Positions 5,839-12,338 of a stretch of DNA of 35,631 bases are shown here, piece by piece. The stretch comes from a virus. How positions within the stretch are numbered: position 1 is the stretch's first letter; every line of letters starts with the position of its first letter. The notes under the pieces were generated by a model, which made no database searches, had not been told where the DNA came from, and saw nothing but the letters and a program-made list of their open reading frames with translations. The DNA lies in the IMG/VR virus record IMGVR_UViG_3300021478_000081, positions 1 through 35,631 of that record. The stretch is one strand, 5' to 3'. Made by a program: the position numbers and the translations under genes.

Positions 5839-5866
5839 GAGTTAGCTGTCTGGAAACAACTAACTC
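5839..5866 (+). promoter_or_regulatory. Leader hairpin at the start of the recombination operon mRNA
   Basis: GAGTTAGCTGT and ACAACTAACTC pair (10 of 11) around a CTGGAA loop, starting about 10 bases after the expected transcript start. It is followed by GGGGATT, so it is not a terminator. It may be an RNA-stability or antitermination element. Confidence 0.45.
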
Positions 5867-5901
5867 GGGGATTCACTATAAACTCTGCTGAGGAATTTAA
5901 C

Positions 5902-6426
5902 ATGAACAAGAGAAGTTTACAGCATAACAATTTAAAAAATCAAGGCGCGTCATGGAATGACGATCCTTTCGATCTGCCATGGCAACCACAGGGAGTGAGT
6001 AAATTGAGCCATGAGGACAATCTAAATAATTATCTTTATGAACTAGTCGATATGTACGCGGTTTTTGACGGAGAATGCTACAATGTTGCATTTTCTAAAC
6101 TATCAGACTGTGAACAAAATGAGCTTGCGCGCCTATACCTTGAGTATGCAGACAGAGATACTTCAGAATGCATTTATGGAAATGAATTTTCTATAAACAA
6201 TGATTTCGTATGCTCACTCTTAGCGATGCTTAAAGAAGACAATATCCAGTCAAGAGTAAGATTCGCCGAAACTACCCGTCTAAATATCATAAAGCATCAT
6301 CAACCTGATATGCAAAAACTCCTTGATCGCAAGTGCGATGAATACTTATTGAATAACATGGAAGAAGCGGGCTTTTATGCAAGACAAATACAAGATGACT
6401 GCGGCATTGTTTGGACAAAGAGATAA
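5902..6426 (+). CDS. Hypothetical early protein (174 aa)
   Basis: It starts with GAGG about 7 nt upstream of the ATG. After a polar N-terminus (NKRSLQHNNLKNQGASWNDD) the rest looks all-helical and acidic (FSKLSDCEQNELARLYLEYA, SRVRFAETTRLNIIKHHQPD). It has no transmembrane segment and was not recognised. It is the first gene of the operon with the Sak4-like and SSB-like proteins, so a role in DNA metabolism or its control is possible but unproven. Confidence 0.55.
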   Translation: MNKRSLQHNNLKNQGASWNDDPFDLPWQPQGVSKLSHEDNLNNYLYELVDMYAVFDGECYNVAFSKLSDCEQNELARLYLEYADRDTSECIYGNEFSINNDFVCSLLAMLKEDNIQSRVRFAETTRLNIIKHHQPDMQKLLDRKCDEYLLNNMEEAGFYARQIQDDCGIVWTKR

Positions 6427-6437
6427 GGAAAACTTAA

Positions 6438-6656
6438 ATGAATATAGAGCTTAAAGAAAAGATTGCGCGCCTTGCAGAATGTTTAAATAGCACTGTGCAT
6501 TACGAAATAAATTATACATGCGACAGCCATGATCAATTCGCAAGCTACAGAGAATCCCACAGGATATTCGCTGAAGGATTTCAAACAGTATATCGCCCCA
6601 CTTCGGGGCAAGTTATGAACTTGTCTGTTGAGGATTTTGTTAGGGGAGAAAAGTAA
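6438..6656 (+). CDS. Small hypothetical protein (72 aa)
   Basis: It has 72 aa with the pattern IELKEKIARLAECLNS (helix) and beta-rich YEINYTCDSHDQFASYRESH. It ends in VEDFVRGEK. AAGGAA lies upstream. Its stop overlaps the start of the 19-residue membrane peptide (TAATG). No family was recognised. Confidence 0.55.
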   Translation: MNIELKEKIARLAECLNSTVHYEINYTCDSHDQFASYRESHRIFAEGFQTVYRPTSGQVMNLSVEDFVRGEK

Positions 6657-6715
6657 TGATCTTTGTTTTTCTTATATACATTTCCATGATTGTCACAGCA
6701 ATTTATTTTAATTAA
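6656..6715 (+). CDS. 19-residue hydrophobic micropeptide
   Basis: TAATG overlap with the previous gene and AGGGGAG 8 nt upstream argue that this tiny frame is translated. The peptide (MIFVFLIYISMIVTAIYFN) is one membrane helix. It lies directly before the Sak4-like gene. Function unknown. Confidence 0.4.
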   Translation: MIFVFLIYISMIVTAIYFN

Positions 6716-6728
6716 AGAGGTATTAAAA

Positions 6729-7577
6729 ATGGCTTTAAAAGCGAAAAAACCATCAATGATAGAGCAGCGTCTTAAATGCTTTTTCTATGGTGCAGCCGGT
6801 GTTGGAAAAACAATAGCGGCAATACAATTTCCTAAACCGTACATTATTGACACTGAAGGATCTACAAATAAACCCCAATATGTCAAGCAGATTGAAAAGG
6901 CTGACGGCGCCGTATTGATGACAGTAGACTTTGAAGAGATGATAGCCGAAATAAAAGAGCTTCTTACTACAAAACATGAGTATAAGACCCTTGTGATTGA
7001 CTCTCTTACACTGCTATATAATGACCTGCTTGAGAAAGCAGAGCGAAAAGTAGGAAGCGAATTTGGCCGTCATTACGGAGAAGCCAACAAGAGAATGAAG
7101 CAGCTTTTGAACTTACTCTTTAGGTTAGATATGAATGTTATTATCACGGCTCATTCCAAAAATGAATACGGGCAAAATCTTGCTATCCTTGGCCAGACAT
7201 TTGATTGCTATAAAAAGCTAGATTATCTTTTCGACCTGGTTTTTGAGATTCAAAAACGAGGAAAAGAAAGAGTCGGACTTGTTAAAAAGTCTCGTATTGA
7301 AGGGTTCCCAGACATGGACACATTTACCTTCAGCTATGAGGAAATTGCTAGCAGATATGGTCGTGAAGTGCTAGAACGTGATGCTATTGCTCAAGAGATA
7401 TCAACCCCTGAACAAGTAAAAGAGATACTTAGACTAATTGACCTTATTAAGGTTCCAGAGGAGATATATCAAAAATGGCTAGACAAGGGAAGCTCTGAAA
7501 GATGGGAAGAAATGCCACGTGATGCTATACAAAAGTGTATCGATCACTTGAAATCAAAAATAAAGGGAGATGAATAA
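6729..7577 (+). CDS. Sak4-like recombination ATPase (RecA-fold, AAA_24)
   Basis: A single-strand annealing/strand-exchange ATPase of the phage Sak4 type, 282 aa. The Walker A motif GAAGVGKT is at 21-28, an IDTEGS motif follows at about 40-45, and Walker B TLVIDSL is at 87-93. A sensor-like NVIITAHSK lies near 140. AAAGAGG is 8 nt before ATG 6729; an in-frame upstream ATG (6690) has no ribosome site. The next gene, an SSB-like protein, starts at the TAATG overlap. Sak4 enzymes are known to act with a phage SSB, so the two should form the phage recombination module. Confidence 0.75.
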   Translation: MALKAKKPSMIEQRLKCFFYGAAGVGKTIAAIQFPKPYIIDTEGSTNKPQYVKQIEKADGAVLMTVDFEEMIAEIKELLTTKHEYKTLVIDSLTLLYNDLLEKAERKVGSEFGRHYGEANKRMKQLLNLLFRLDMNVIITAHSKNEYGQNLAILGQTFDCYKKLDYLFDLVFEIQKRGKERVGLVKKSRIEGFPDMDTFTFSYEEIASRYGREVLERDAIAQEISTPEQVKEILRLIDLIKVPEEIYQKWLDKGSSERWEEMPRDAIQKCIDHLKSKIKGDE

Positions 7578-8086
7578 TGTTGCAATATCAAGTCATGGAT
7601 GAGGAAGAGGCAATGCAAGAGCGTTATCAGTTACTTGCCAAGGGAGAATATGATGCCGTAATTGAAAAGTCTCAAGATAGGGTTTCCAGTAACAGTGGAA
7701 ACCCTATGATGGATATGACATTATCAGTTTTCGACGAACAGGGACGTTCGCATTCTGTTAGAGATTTTTTAGTATTCACGAAAAGCATGATGTGGAAGGT
7801 AATACATTGCGCGGATTCTGCTGGCATAATAGACAAATACAAGTCTGGTAAGCTTTGCTCAGATTTAATGCAAGGAAAGCGCGTAAGAGTAAAGATAGGT
7901 ATTGAGGAAGGAAAGATTATACCTGAAGAAAAGCTACAAGATAAATCTCCAGGATCCAAATATCCCGACAAAAACAAGGTTGAAGATTATCTTAAAGTTG
8001 GCGTAAGCTCTCTTCCTAGAAAAGAAAACAATTATAACACTGCGGCAACTTCTAAGTTAGATGATGAAGACAACATCCCTTTTTAA
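7577..8086 (+). CDS. SSB-like single-strand DNA-binding protein (DUF669-like)
   Basis: 169 aa, coupled (TAATG) to the Sak4-like gene. The body has beta-rich stretches typical of phage ssDNA-binding proteins (MMDMTLSVFDEQGRSHSVRD, GKRVRVKIGIEEGK), followed by a disordered linker. It ends in DDEDNIPF, the acidic hydrophobic tip by which SSBs bind partner proteins. It probably coats ssDNA for the Sak4-like ATPase and for replication. Confidence 0.7.
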   Translation: MLQYQVMDEEEAMQERYQLLAKGEYDAVIEKSQDRVSSNSGNPMMDMTLSVFDEQGRSHSVRDFLVFTKSMMWKVIHCADSAGIIDKYKSGKLCSDLMQGKRVRVKIGIEEGKIIPEEKLQDKSPGSKYPDKNKVEDYLKVGVSSLPRKENNYNTAATSKLDDEDNIPF

Positions 8087-8249
8087 AAACTATAATTGTT
8101 TTGACAGAGCTCGAAAATCCTAAGAGAGAAGAGCGCCTTATATTGCCATTGGCGACACCGTGTGGCTTAAATGATGCCATTGAATGGTTTAGTACCAGCG
8201 GGGAACGAGGTAGGTGCAGGTGAAAGCCCTGCTGTCATTTTAACAACTA
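8087..8249. other. Gap with a possible TTG-started remnant frame
   Basis: No firm gene. In frame from TTG 8101 to TGA 8223, 40 codons give protein-like text (LTELENPKREERLILPLATP, CGLNDAIEWF...) but with no ribosome site, so it may be a gene remnant. The TTGACA at 8101 has no matching -10. GCAGG/CCTGC at about 8216-8233 makes a small stem beside the esterase stop. Confidence 0.3.
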
Positions 8250-8927
8250 TCAACTACTAAGTGGTTGTGAAAGCGCTTTAACAATAAGACTAGTCAAGAG
8301 CTCATATCCTTCTTCAGTTGGATGTATTCCGTCCCAGTATAATCTCTCCCAACCAGGCGTTGCATAAAATAATCCACCAACATCAAGAACGTAGCAGTTT
8401 TCACACAGCTTCTTTTGCTTACTATTTAACAAGAGCAACTGGTTCACAAGCTGATTCCTTTCGTTGCGATATGAATATACACCTGTTGTTGGTAGTAGGG
8501 TACTTATGAATATGGGCGCGCTATTGTTTCTGGTGTTTAAGGCCTTTCCAATCTGCAATAAGTTTTGTACTGTTTGCTGTGGTGTAAGGCCGGTATCATT
8601 AGTGCCCAAAAGTAAAAAGTAGGCATCTGCGTAGAAAATCTTTTCAATCCTGTTAAGCACATCTACGCTTGTGTCACCACCTTCGCCGTCATGCATAAAT
8701 CCAAAGCCATCTTGATGGAGTCCTACAAAGTCAAAGAAAAGTCCCTTGTCTCTCAGAAGACATCGCATGTACTTTCCTTGGGCCATCCAAGTAATGCTGT
8801 CGCCTATGGTATCCATGGTCTTACCATAGATAAACTTTGACTTAGGATCGGAGTACACACAAGATGATGTGGCGTGTATAATAGGGGATAGGATAATATA
8901 CAAAACTAGGGTAAGTGTTTTTAGCAT
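8250..8927 (-). CDS. Secreted SGNH/GDSL-family esterase
   Basis: A hydrolase of the SGNH fold, 225 aa from ATG 8927, which has AAGGAAG 6 nt upstream (an upstream in-frame ATG at 8957 is less likely). Residues 1-20 are a signal peptide (MLKTLTLVLYIILSPIIHAT), so the enzyme acts outside the cytoplasm. Catalytic blocks are visible: block I TIGDSITW (S44), a Gly-rich block GEGGDTS (81-87), block III LLGTND (N110) and block V DGIHPTEEGY (D199, H202). Substrates could be O-acetyl groups on surface glycans or phospholipids; sequence alone does not decide. It is the only minus-strand gene in a plus-strand region and has its own TATAAT at 8970-8975, as expected of a moron that alters the infected host. 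Confidence 0.8.
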   Translation of the reverse strand: MLKTLTLVLYIILSPIIHATSSCVYSDPKSKFIYGKTMDTIGDSITWMAQGKYMRCLLRDKGLFFDFVGLHQDGFGFMHDGEGGDTSVDVLNRIEKIFYADAYFLLLGTNDTGLTPQQTVQNLLQIGKALNTRNNSAPIFISTLLPTTGVYSYRNERNQLVNQLLLLNSKQKKLCENCYVLDVGGLFYATPGWERLYWDGIHPTEEGYELLTSLIVKALSQPLSS

Positions 8928-8976
8928 GATGATCTTCCTTGATGTATTGTTTCGCAAAATACCTCTAGTATTATAC

Positions 8977-9083
8977 AGTACTCAATCAACCTCGGATAGT
9001 GGTTGAGAGCCCTCACAACCTCGGCATATTTGGTTGTCTCTTAGGTCGGGAGTACTAGGGATCCGAGAGGGTGAAATGCCCTC
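8977..9083 (+). ncRNA. Strongly structured leader / candidate RNA element
   Basis: AGTACTC (8977-8983) pairs with GAGTACT (9050-9056) and encloses two similar hairpins: TCAACC...GGTTGA (8986-9006) and ACAACC...GGTTGT (9015-9037). Both loops begin TCGG. Downstream, GAGGG...CCCTC (9067-9083) forms another stem with a TGAAATG loop. CTCGGAT in the first hairpin could instead pair with ATCCGAG (9061-9067), giving an alternative fold. It lies 28 bases before the small gene at 9111. It is not a tRNA, because it lacks a T arm. Confidence 0.4.
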
Positions 9084-9110
9084 GCTTGTTGCTATTAGGA
9101 GAGATAAACA

Positions 9111-9257
9111 ATGAAGTTAATAGCTAGAAAAATTGTATGCTTTCTATTAGGGCATAGATTTGGCGGATATGTATGTAAAAACATTCAGGCTTTGCCAGAT
9201 GAGTACAACTGTAAAAGATGCCAGGCTATTGTTAAATGCAAAGACTATTGGTGTTAA
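9111..9257 (+). CDS. Cys-rich small protein (48 aa)
   Basis: AGGAGAG lies about 8 nt upstream. The peptide has an N-terminal basic/hydrophobic stretch (MKLIARKIVCFLLGHRFGGY) and Cys at 10, 22, 34, 37, 43 and 48, with the CKRC pair likely part of a zinc-binding knuckle. Short phage proteins of this 'LLGH...CxxC' type are common and uncharacterised. It is preceded by a structured leader (8977-9083). Confidence 0.55.
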   Translation: MKLIARKIVCFLLGHRFGGYVCKNIQALPDEYNCKRCQAIVKCKDYWC

Positions 9258-9335
9258 TTAATGAAAACCAGATGATCCATTATTTATCTGTATAGAAGTA
9301 GCGTTTTTGTTAATTGTTTAAGAGGATGCTGTTAA

Positions 9336-9557
9336 ATGAAGTGGTATAGCATTAAGAAGTTCTCACCACCAATAAGCACGTATTGCTTGATTTTCACAGA
9401 GAATAAATATTCCTATGTTGCTCGATTAGAGAGCTCAGACTTAACCACATGGATTCATGATTATCATTGTGAAGATTGCGAAAATTCAAATTGGGAAAAA
9501 ATATACGGTGTAACTCATTTCTGCATCATAGAACCAATTGAACTAGATGCGCTCTAA
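9336..9557 (+). CDS. DUF551-like small protein
   Basis: 73 aa. The frame KWYSIKKFSPPISTYCLIFT ... YGVTHFCIIEPIEL resembles the DUF551 pattern (WI.VKE.LP...V.....; ...VTHWMPLPEP), found in many phages with unknown role. AGAGG lies 10 nt upstream. Two Cys in YHCEDCEN may bind metal. Confidence 0.5.
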   Translation: MKWYSIKKFSPPISTYCLIFTENKYSYVARLESSDLTTWIHDYHCEDCENSNWEKIYGVTHFCIIEPIELDAL

Positions 9558-9596
9558 GACGCACCCGAATACTCCTTCACCGACATGGAAGATGAG

Positions 9597-9794
9597 CTAA
9601 AGTATTTTACCGCACTTATGGCAAACATTGTTCTTTCCACCGCTGATAAAATATTCATGATCACAATAATTATCAATCATTGACTTTAACTTCTCATAAA
9701 TTCTATAGGCTATATCTGGTTGCTGATGTTCTTCAAGCCCATATCCAATATCTTCATAAAGCCATATTAGCTCTTCTTTCGTGAAATCATTCAT
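9597..9794 (-). CDS. NDFTKEE-family small zinc-binding-like protein, copy 1
   Basis: 65 aa. It begins MNDFTKEELIWLYEDIG, has KLKSMIDNYCDHEYF in the middle and ends in CHKCGKIL. The CDH...CHKC residues could form a zinc ribbon. Three paralogs lie on the plus strand (10831, 12129, 12335), and this is the only inverted copy. Its start overlaps the stop of the small gene at 9791-9895. Function unknown. Confidence 0.65.
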   Translation of the reverse strand: MNDFTKEELIWLYEDIGYGLEEHQQPDIAYRIYEKLKSMIDNYCDHEYFISGGKNNVCHKCGKIL

Positions 9795-9895
9795 ACTTCA
9801 ATCTCAAATGTATCTGGATTCATTCCGCATTTCTTGCAAAGCTCAATCCATTTTAACCTATCGATCCATTCTGTGACTTTTTTGGTTGTGATCAT
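9791..9895 (-). CDS. 34-residue CxxC micro-ORF
   Basis: ATG 9895, with GGGAT upstream. The peptide begins MITTKKVTEWIDRLKWIELC and has a CKKC pair. It ends in an ATGA overlap with the NDFTKEE-family copy at 9794. Coupling suggests it is real; no family was recognised. Confidence 0.4.
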   Translation of the reverse strand: MITTKKVTEWIDRLKWIELCKKCGMNPDTFEIEV

Positions 9896-9917
9896 GTTTT
9901 ATCCCAAAATATATCAG

Positions 9918-9951
9918 TGTACCATTTCGTTGATGCCAACGAAATGGTACA
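9918..9951. promoter_or_regulatory. Perfect 15-bp inverted repeat in a divergent gap
   Basis: TGTACCATTTCGTTG (9918-9932) and CAACGAAATGGTACA (9937-9951) are perfect arms around ATGC. No U-run follows on either strand, so it is unlikely to be a terminator. It lies between divergent genes at 9895 (minus) and 9983 (plus), which fits an operator or a recombinase/resolution site. Confidence 0.5.
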
Positions 9952-9982
9952 TACAAATACTAAAAATGATTAGGAAATTAAT

Positions 9983-10429
9983 ATGAAAAAAAATAAATAC
10001 GTAAAGCTTTCGCACTATGAAGAGCATAAAGACCTGATTGTAGATGCTGCAGCAAAAGACAAAATCCAAGCATTTTTCAAGCATCAGCCAACAGGAGCGC
10101 TAGTTCCTGTATGTCCAAAAATAATTCAAAGAATGAAAAATGGGGAAACATTTACATTTGATGAAGCAGAAAAAACTACAGACAGATATTATTTTAAATT
10201 ACCTGATATCGCAAAAAGATGGGGAATGGAGCAAAAAGAATGTCTAGGAAAGTTGATGGAACTTGAAGTTCCATGTTTTTTCATTCCTAATGATGTGCAT
10301 ATTGAATTAGACACAGCAAAAGTTTGTCAGGATGATGTTTGCGTATTTAAAGAATACATTGATGCCGTAGAAAAGAAGAAAGTAAAAAAGAAAATTGATA
10401 CCAAACCAGAATTCATTGCGGTTAATTAA
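9983..10429 (+). CDS. Hypothetical protein with HTH-like segment (148 aa)
   Basis: AGGAAAT lies upstream. Residues ~72-105 (FKLPDIAKRWGMEQKECLGK, LMELEVPCFFIP) look like a MerR/excisionase-style 'domain of tool-box' HTH. The C-terminus is Lys-rich (VEKKKVKKKIDTK). No family was assigned. A strong inverted repeat lies just upstream (9918-9951), possibly its operator. Confidence 0.55.
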   Translation: MKKNKYVKLSHYEEHKDLIVDAAAKDKIQAFFKHQPTGALVPVCPKIIQRMKNGETFTFDEAEKTTDRYYFKLPDIAKRWGMEQKECLGKLMELEVPCFFIPNDVHIELDTAKVCQDDVCVFKEYIDAVEKKKVKKKIDTKPEFIAVN

Positions 10430-10430
10430 A

Positions 10431-10587
10431 GTGAAATGTATTTTTTGCGATAAAGAAGCAGCCTAGACTTAAACTTTGTATCTATTCCAACAAGCAATGC
10501 ATACAAAGTCCGTTCTCTTGACAAACACAAGGGTCAGAAATTCATTATAACCATCCAGAGGACTATCTCGCAATAGCATGTAACTAA
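10431..10587 (+). pseudogene. Decayed small zinc-finger gene
   Basis: Starting from GTG 10431, one base after the previous stop, the frame reads VKCIFCDKEAA and then stops (TAG 10464-10466). Protein-like text resumes in other frames: KVRSLDKHKGQKFII (about 10506-10551), then after another shift NHPEDYLAIACN up to TAA 10585-10587. At least two frame changes and a stop are needed, so this looks like a broken CxxC small protein. The remaining gap to 10657 holds nothing I can identify. Confidence 0.5.
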
Positions 10588-10657
10588 GGTATACTTCTTC
10601 ACAAAAGAGTTTTCTATGCCCTTAAGAACATTTATTAATCAAGTCACACCACAATTA

Positions 10658-10685
10658 TTGACAATGTGTAAAAAGGTGATATAAT
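10658..10685 (+). promoter_or_regulatory. Consensus promoter before a structured RNA
   Basis: TTGACA (10658-10663), 16-base spacer, TATAAT (10680-10685). The start point should fall at about 10691-10693, exactly where the long-range pairing stem begins. Confidence 0.7.
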
Positions 10686-10691
10686 GCTTTG

Positions 10692-10809
10692 GTGCATTAG
10701 CGGTGTGGACGTGACACACAATGGACGGTCGCAGAGGGTTGCCCGGTTCCTTTATGCATAAATCAGCTCCGTTATTCGGGATAGAAGGTTTAATTCCTTT
10801 TTAATGCAC
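10692..10809 (+). ncRNA. Candidate structured small RNA (118 nt)
   Basis: GTGCATTAG (10692-10700) pairs with TTAATGCAC (10801-10809), 8 Watson-Crick pairs plus one GU, closing the transcript expected from the promoter at 10658. Inside are GTGTG/CACAC (10703-10719, 7-base loop), GGG/CCC, CCG/CGG and GAAGG/CCTTT (a 7-base TTTAATT loop next to the closing stem). The T-arm-like end and acceptor-like stem recall a tRNA, but the length and missing consensus bases argue against a normal tRNA. No ORF of note lies within. The role may be a regulatory RNA, or a leader of 10831-11618. Confidence 0.45.
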
Positions 10810-10830
10810 TCATTAATTTTGGATATATGA

Positions 10831-11037
10831 ATGAATGATTTCACGAAAGAAGAGTTAGAACAGATATATTACCACTTGGAAAATGAGCCTGTTGAATTAA
10901 GTAAAAAAATCCAATCCATGATCGATAACTATTGTGATCATGAGTGTACTCACGAATTCGAAAGACAAACTCTTTTGATAGATTTTTGCGATAAGTGCAA
11001 AAACTTTAAATTTGTATTTGAAGGTCAAAAAGAATGA
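10831..11037 (+). CDS. NDFTKEE-family small zinc-binding-like protein, copy 2
   Basis: 68 aa: MNDFTKEELEQIYYHLENEP, KKIQSMIDNYCDHECTHEF, and a CDKC pair near the end. It shares a 20-base identical start segment (AATGATTTCACGAAAGAAGA, 10834-10853) and the SMIDNYCDH core with copies at 9597, 12129 and 12335. The end overlaps the recombinase start (ATGA). Confidence 0.65.
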   Translation: MNDFTKEELEQIYYHLENEPVELSKKIQSMIDNYCDHECTHEFERQTLLIDFCDKCKNFKFVFEGQKE

Positions 11038-11618
11038 CCCATCAAGTTGTAGGATATATCCGAGTTTCATCAACCAGCCAAAATACAGCAAGGCAATTGC
11101 AAGGAATAAAACTAGACAAGGAGTTTGTCGATATCATGAGTGGGAACACAACAGACAGGAAGGGCCTTAATGATTGCATAGAGTATGTGCGCCAAGGCGA
11201 TCAGCTTGTAGTTGACAGCATTGACAGGTTGGCAAGAAATTTGCGTGACCTTCAAGAATTGGTGGAAAAGATCATATCCAAAGGCGTTTCAGTTAAGTTT
11301 ATCAAGGAAAACCTCACTTTTAATTCAAACAAAGACCCCATGGCAAACCTTACCCTTCAAATGATGGGTGCTTTTGCTGAGTTTGAACGCTCCATGATAA
11401 GGGCTCGTCAACGGGAAGGAATTGAGGCTGCTCGTGCTGCTGGACGTCCCATGGGAAGGCCATGTAAGACAACCCCTGAGCTGGTAGAGAAGGCCAGGAA
11501 ATATATAGAAAAAGGTGAGAGCATCAAGCGTACTGCATGTCTTCTCAATGTCTCTCGCAAGACAATTTATAACGTTCTAGGAGAGCATGCTAAAAAGCCA
11601 AAATGGGAATTTAGTTGA
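11034..11618 (+). CDS. Small serine recombinase (resolvase/invertase)
   Basis: 194 aa. The N-terminal catalytic domain carries VGYIRVSSTSQN with nucleophile Ser near residue 12 and DSIDRLARNLRDL (61-73) with the active-site Arg. A linker helix contains FAEFERSMIRARQREGIEAA. A C-terminal Hin-like HTH follows GRP (SIKRTACLLNVSRKTIYNVL). The size fits Tn3-type resolvases and DNA invertases, not large integrases. It could resolve genome multimers, recombine the direct repeats of neighbouring paralogs, or invert a segment; no clear inversion sites were found. ATGA coupling to the preceding gene. Confidence 0.85.
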   Translation: MTHQVVGYIRVSSTSQNTARQLQGIKLDKEFVDIMSGNTTDRKGLNDCIEYVRQGDQLVVDSIDRLARNLRDLQELVEKIISKGVSVKFIKENLTFNSNKDPMANLTLQMMGAFAEFERSMIRARQREGIEAARAAGRPMGRPCKTTPELVEKARKYIEKGESIKRTACLLNVSRKTIYNVLGEHAKKPKWEFS

Positions 11619-11651
11619 TATAATTAGTATAATGAATATTGGAGATGACGT

Positions 11652-11888
11652 ATGGCCGAAGTAAATTACTCGTACGAAGTGGTAAAGCAAAGTAATGGAG
11701 TCTATATAGCGCTTATGAAGGCTAATAGCGATACGATACATTCTTCCATTGGATTTGCTACGGAAGAATCGGCCAATGGATATGCGGAGGGGTACTATAA
11801 AGGATTTGCTCATGGAATGGTTTATGGCGCAATAAATGGGTGGGAAAGCAGTGGCCTTGTTGGAGATAAAAATGAAGAAAAAGCATGA
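11652..11888 (+). CDS. Small hypothetical protein (78 aa)
   Basis: It has GGAGATG upstream. The sequence NYSYEVVKQSNGVYIALMKA (beta-rich) is followed by a Gly/Tyr/Ala-rich helix (SANGYAEGYYKGFAHGMVYG, AINGWE). No family was recognised. It overlaps the start of the next gene by 17 bases. Confidence 0.55.
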   Translation: MAEVNYSYEVVKQSNGVYIALMKANSDTIHSSIGFATEESANGYAEGYYKGFAHGMVYGAINGWESSGLVGDKNEEKA

Positions 11889-12126
11889 ACAAAATATTGA
11901 GCAATATCCGGTACACATTGAAACCAAAGTTGCATTGCTTGAGCAATCGCTATCCTATATGCAGAATTCTTTAGAGGTGATAGCCAAGAATGTCGACAAG
12001 GCTAACGATAAGATAGACAAGGTTGATCATAAGGTTGATTCTAGGTTTTTGTGGTTGCTATCTTTTATTATCGCCGGATTTTCTGGTCTTGGTGCGATCA
12101 TGGCCCATGGATTTCATTGGTTTTGA
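11872..12126 (+). CDS. XhlA-like coiled-coil membrane protein
   Basis: 84 aa from ATG 11872 with GGAGAT upstream. Residues 16-52 form a heptad-rich coil (ETKVALLEQSLSYMQNSLEV, NDKIDKVDHKVDSR), followed by one transmembrane helix (FLWLLSFIIAGFSGLGAIMA). This layout resembles haemolysin XhlA / holin-accessory proteins of phages. It could assist lysis or act as a membrane-bound exclusion factor. It lies far from the lysis pair at 472-1111 and on the other strand. Confidence 0.55.
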   Translation: MKKKHEQNIEQYPVHIETKVALLEQSLSYMQNSLEVIAKNVDKANDKIDKVDHKVDSRFLWLLSFIIAGFSGLGAIMAHGFHWF

Positions 12127-12128
12127 TT

Positions 12129-12338
12129 ATGAATGATTTCACGAAAGAAGAATTAGAAGCAACATTGAATGGATTAGAACAGTGGGTTCATCCAGAATGT
12201 GATTATACAATTTATTGTCATTTAAGAGCCAAAATACAATCCATGCTTGATAACTATTGTGAGCATGAAACAGATCAAGGAGGTTGTGGTGGTGATTTTA
12301 GGTATCTATGCAAAAAGTGCGGAGAGTTTTACAGGTGA
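12129..12338 (+). CDS. NDFTKEE-family small zinc-binding-like protein, copy 3
   Basis: 69 aa from ATG 12129; a longer in-frame start lies inside the preceding gene and is rejected. MNDFTKEELEATLNGLEQW, AKIQSMLDNYCEHETDQGG, then LCKKCGEFYR. The Cys/His pattern fits a small zinc ribbon. The first 20 bases of the shared segment (12132-12151) are identical to the other copies, while the middle has diverged. Confidence 0.65.
   Translation: MNDFTKEELEATLNGLEQWVHPECDYTIYCHLRAKIQSMLDNYCEHETDQGGCGGDFRYLCKKCGEFYR

Noticed and set aside
8101-8128. TTGACA at 8101 as a promoter
   Set aside because: No -10 sequence at a suitable distance (GAGAGA at 17 bases).
8977-9056. A tRNA gene of about 80 nt
   Set aside because: The 7-bp closing stem is suggestive, but the D-arm is 6 bp with no GG, the second loop has 11 bases and there is no T arm.
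10692-10809. A tRNA gene
   Set aside because: The closing stem and the 5-bp/7-base arm look tRNA-like, but the RNA is 118 nt and the T loop lacks TTCRA. I could not form an anticodon arm in the right place.
11034-11618. DNA invertase controlling fibre orientation
   Set aside because: The paralogous fibre genes lie in the same orientation and I found no inverted repeat pair flanking the fibre cassette, so inversion has no visible target.
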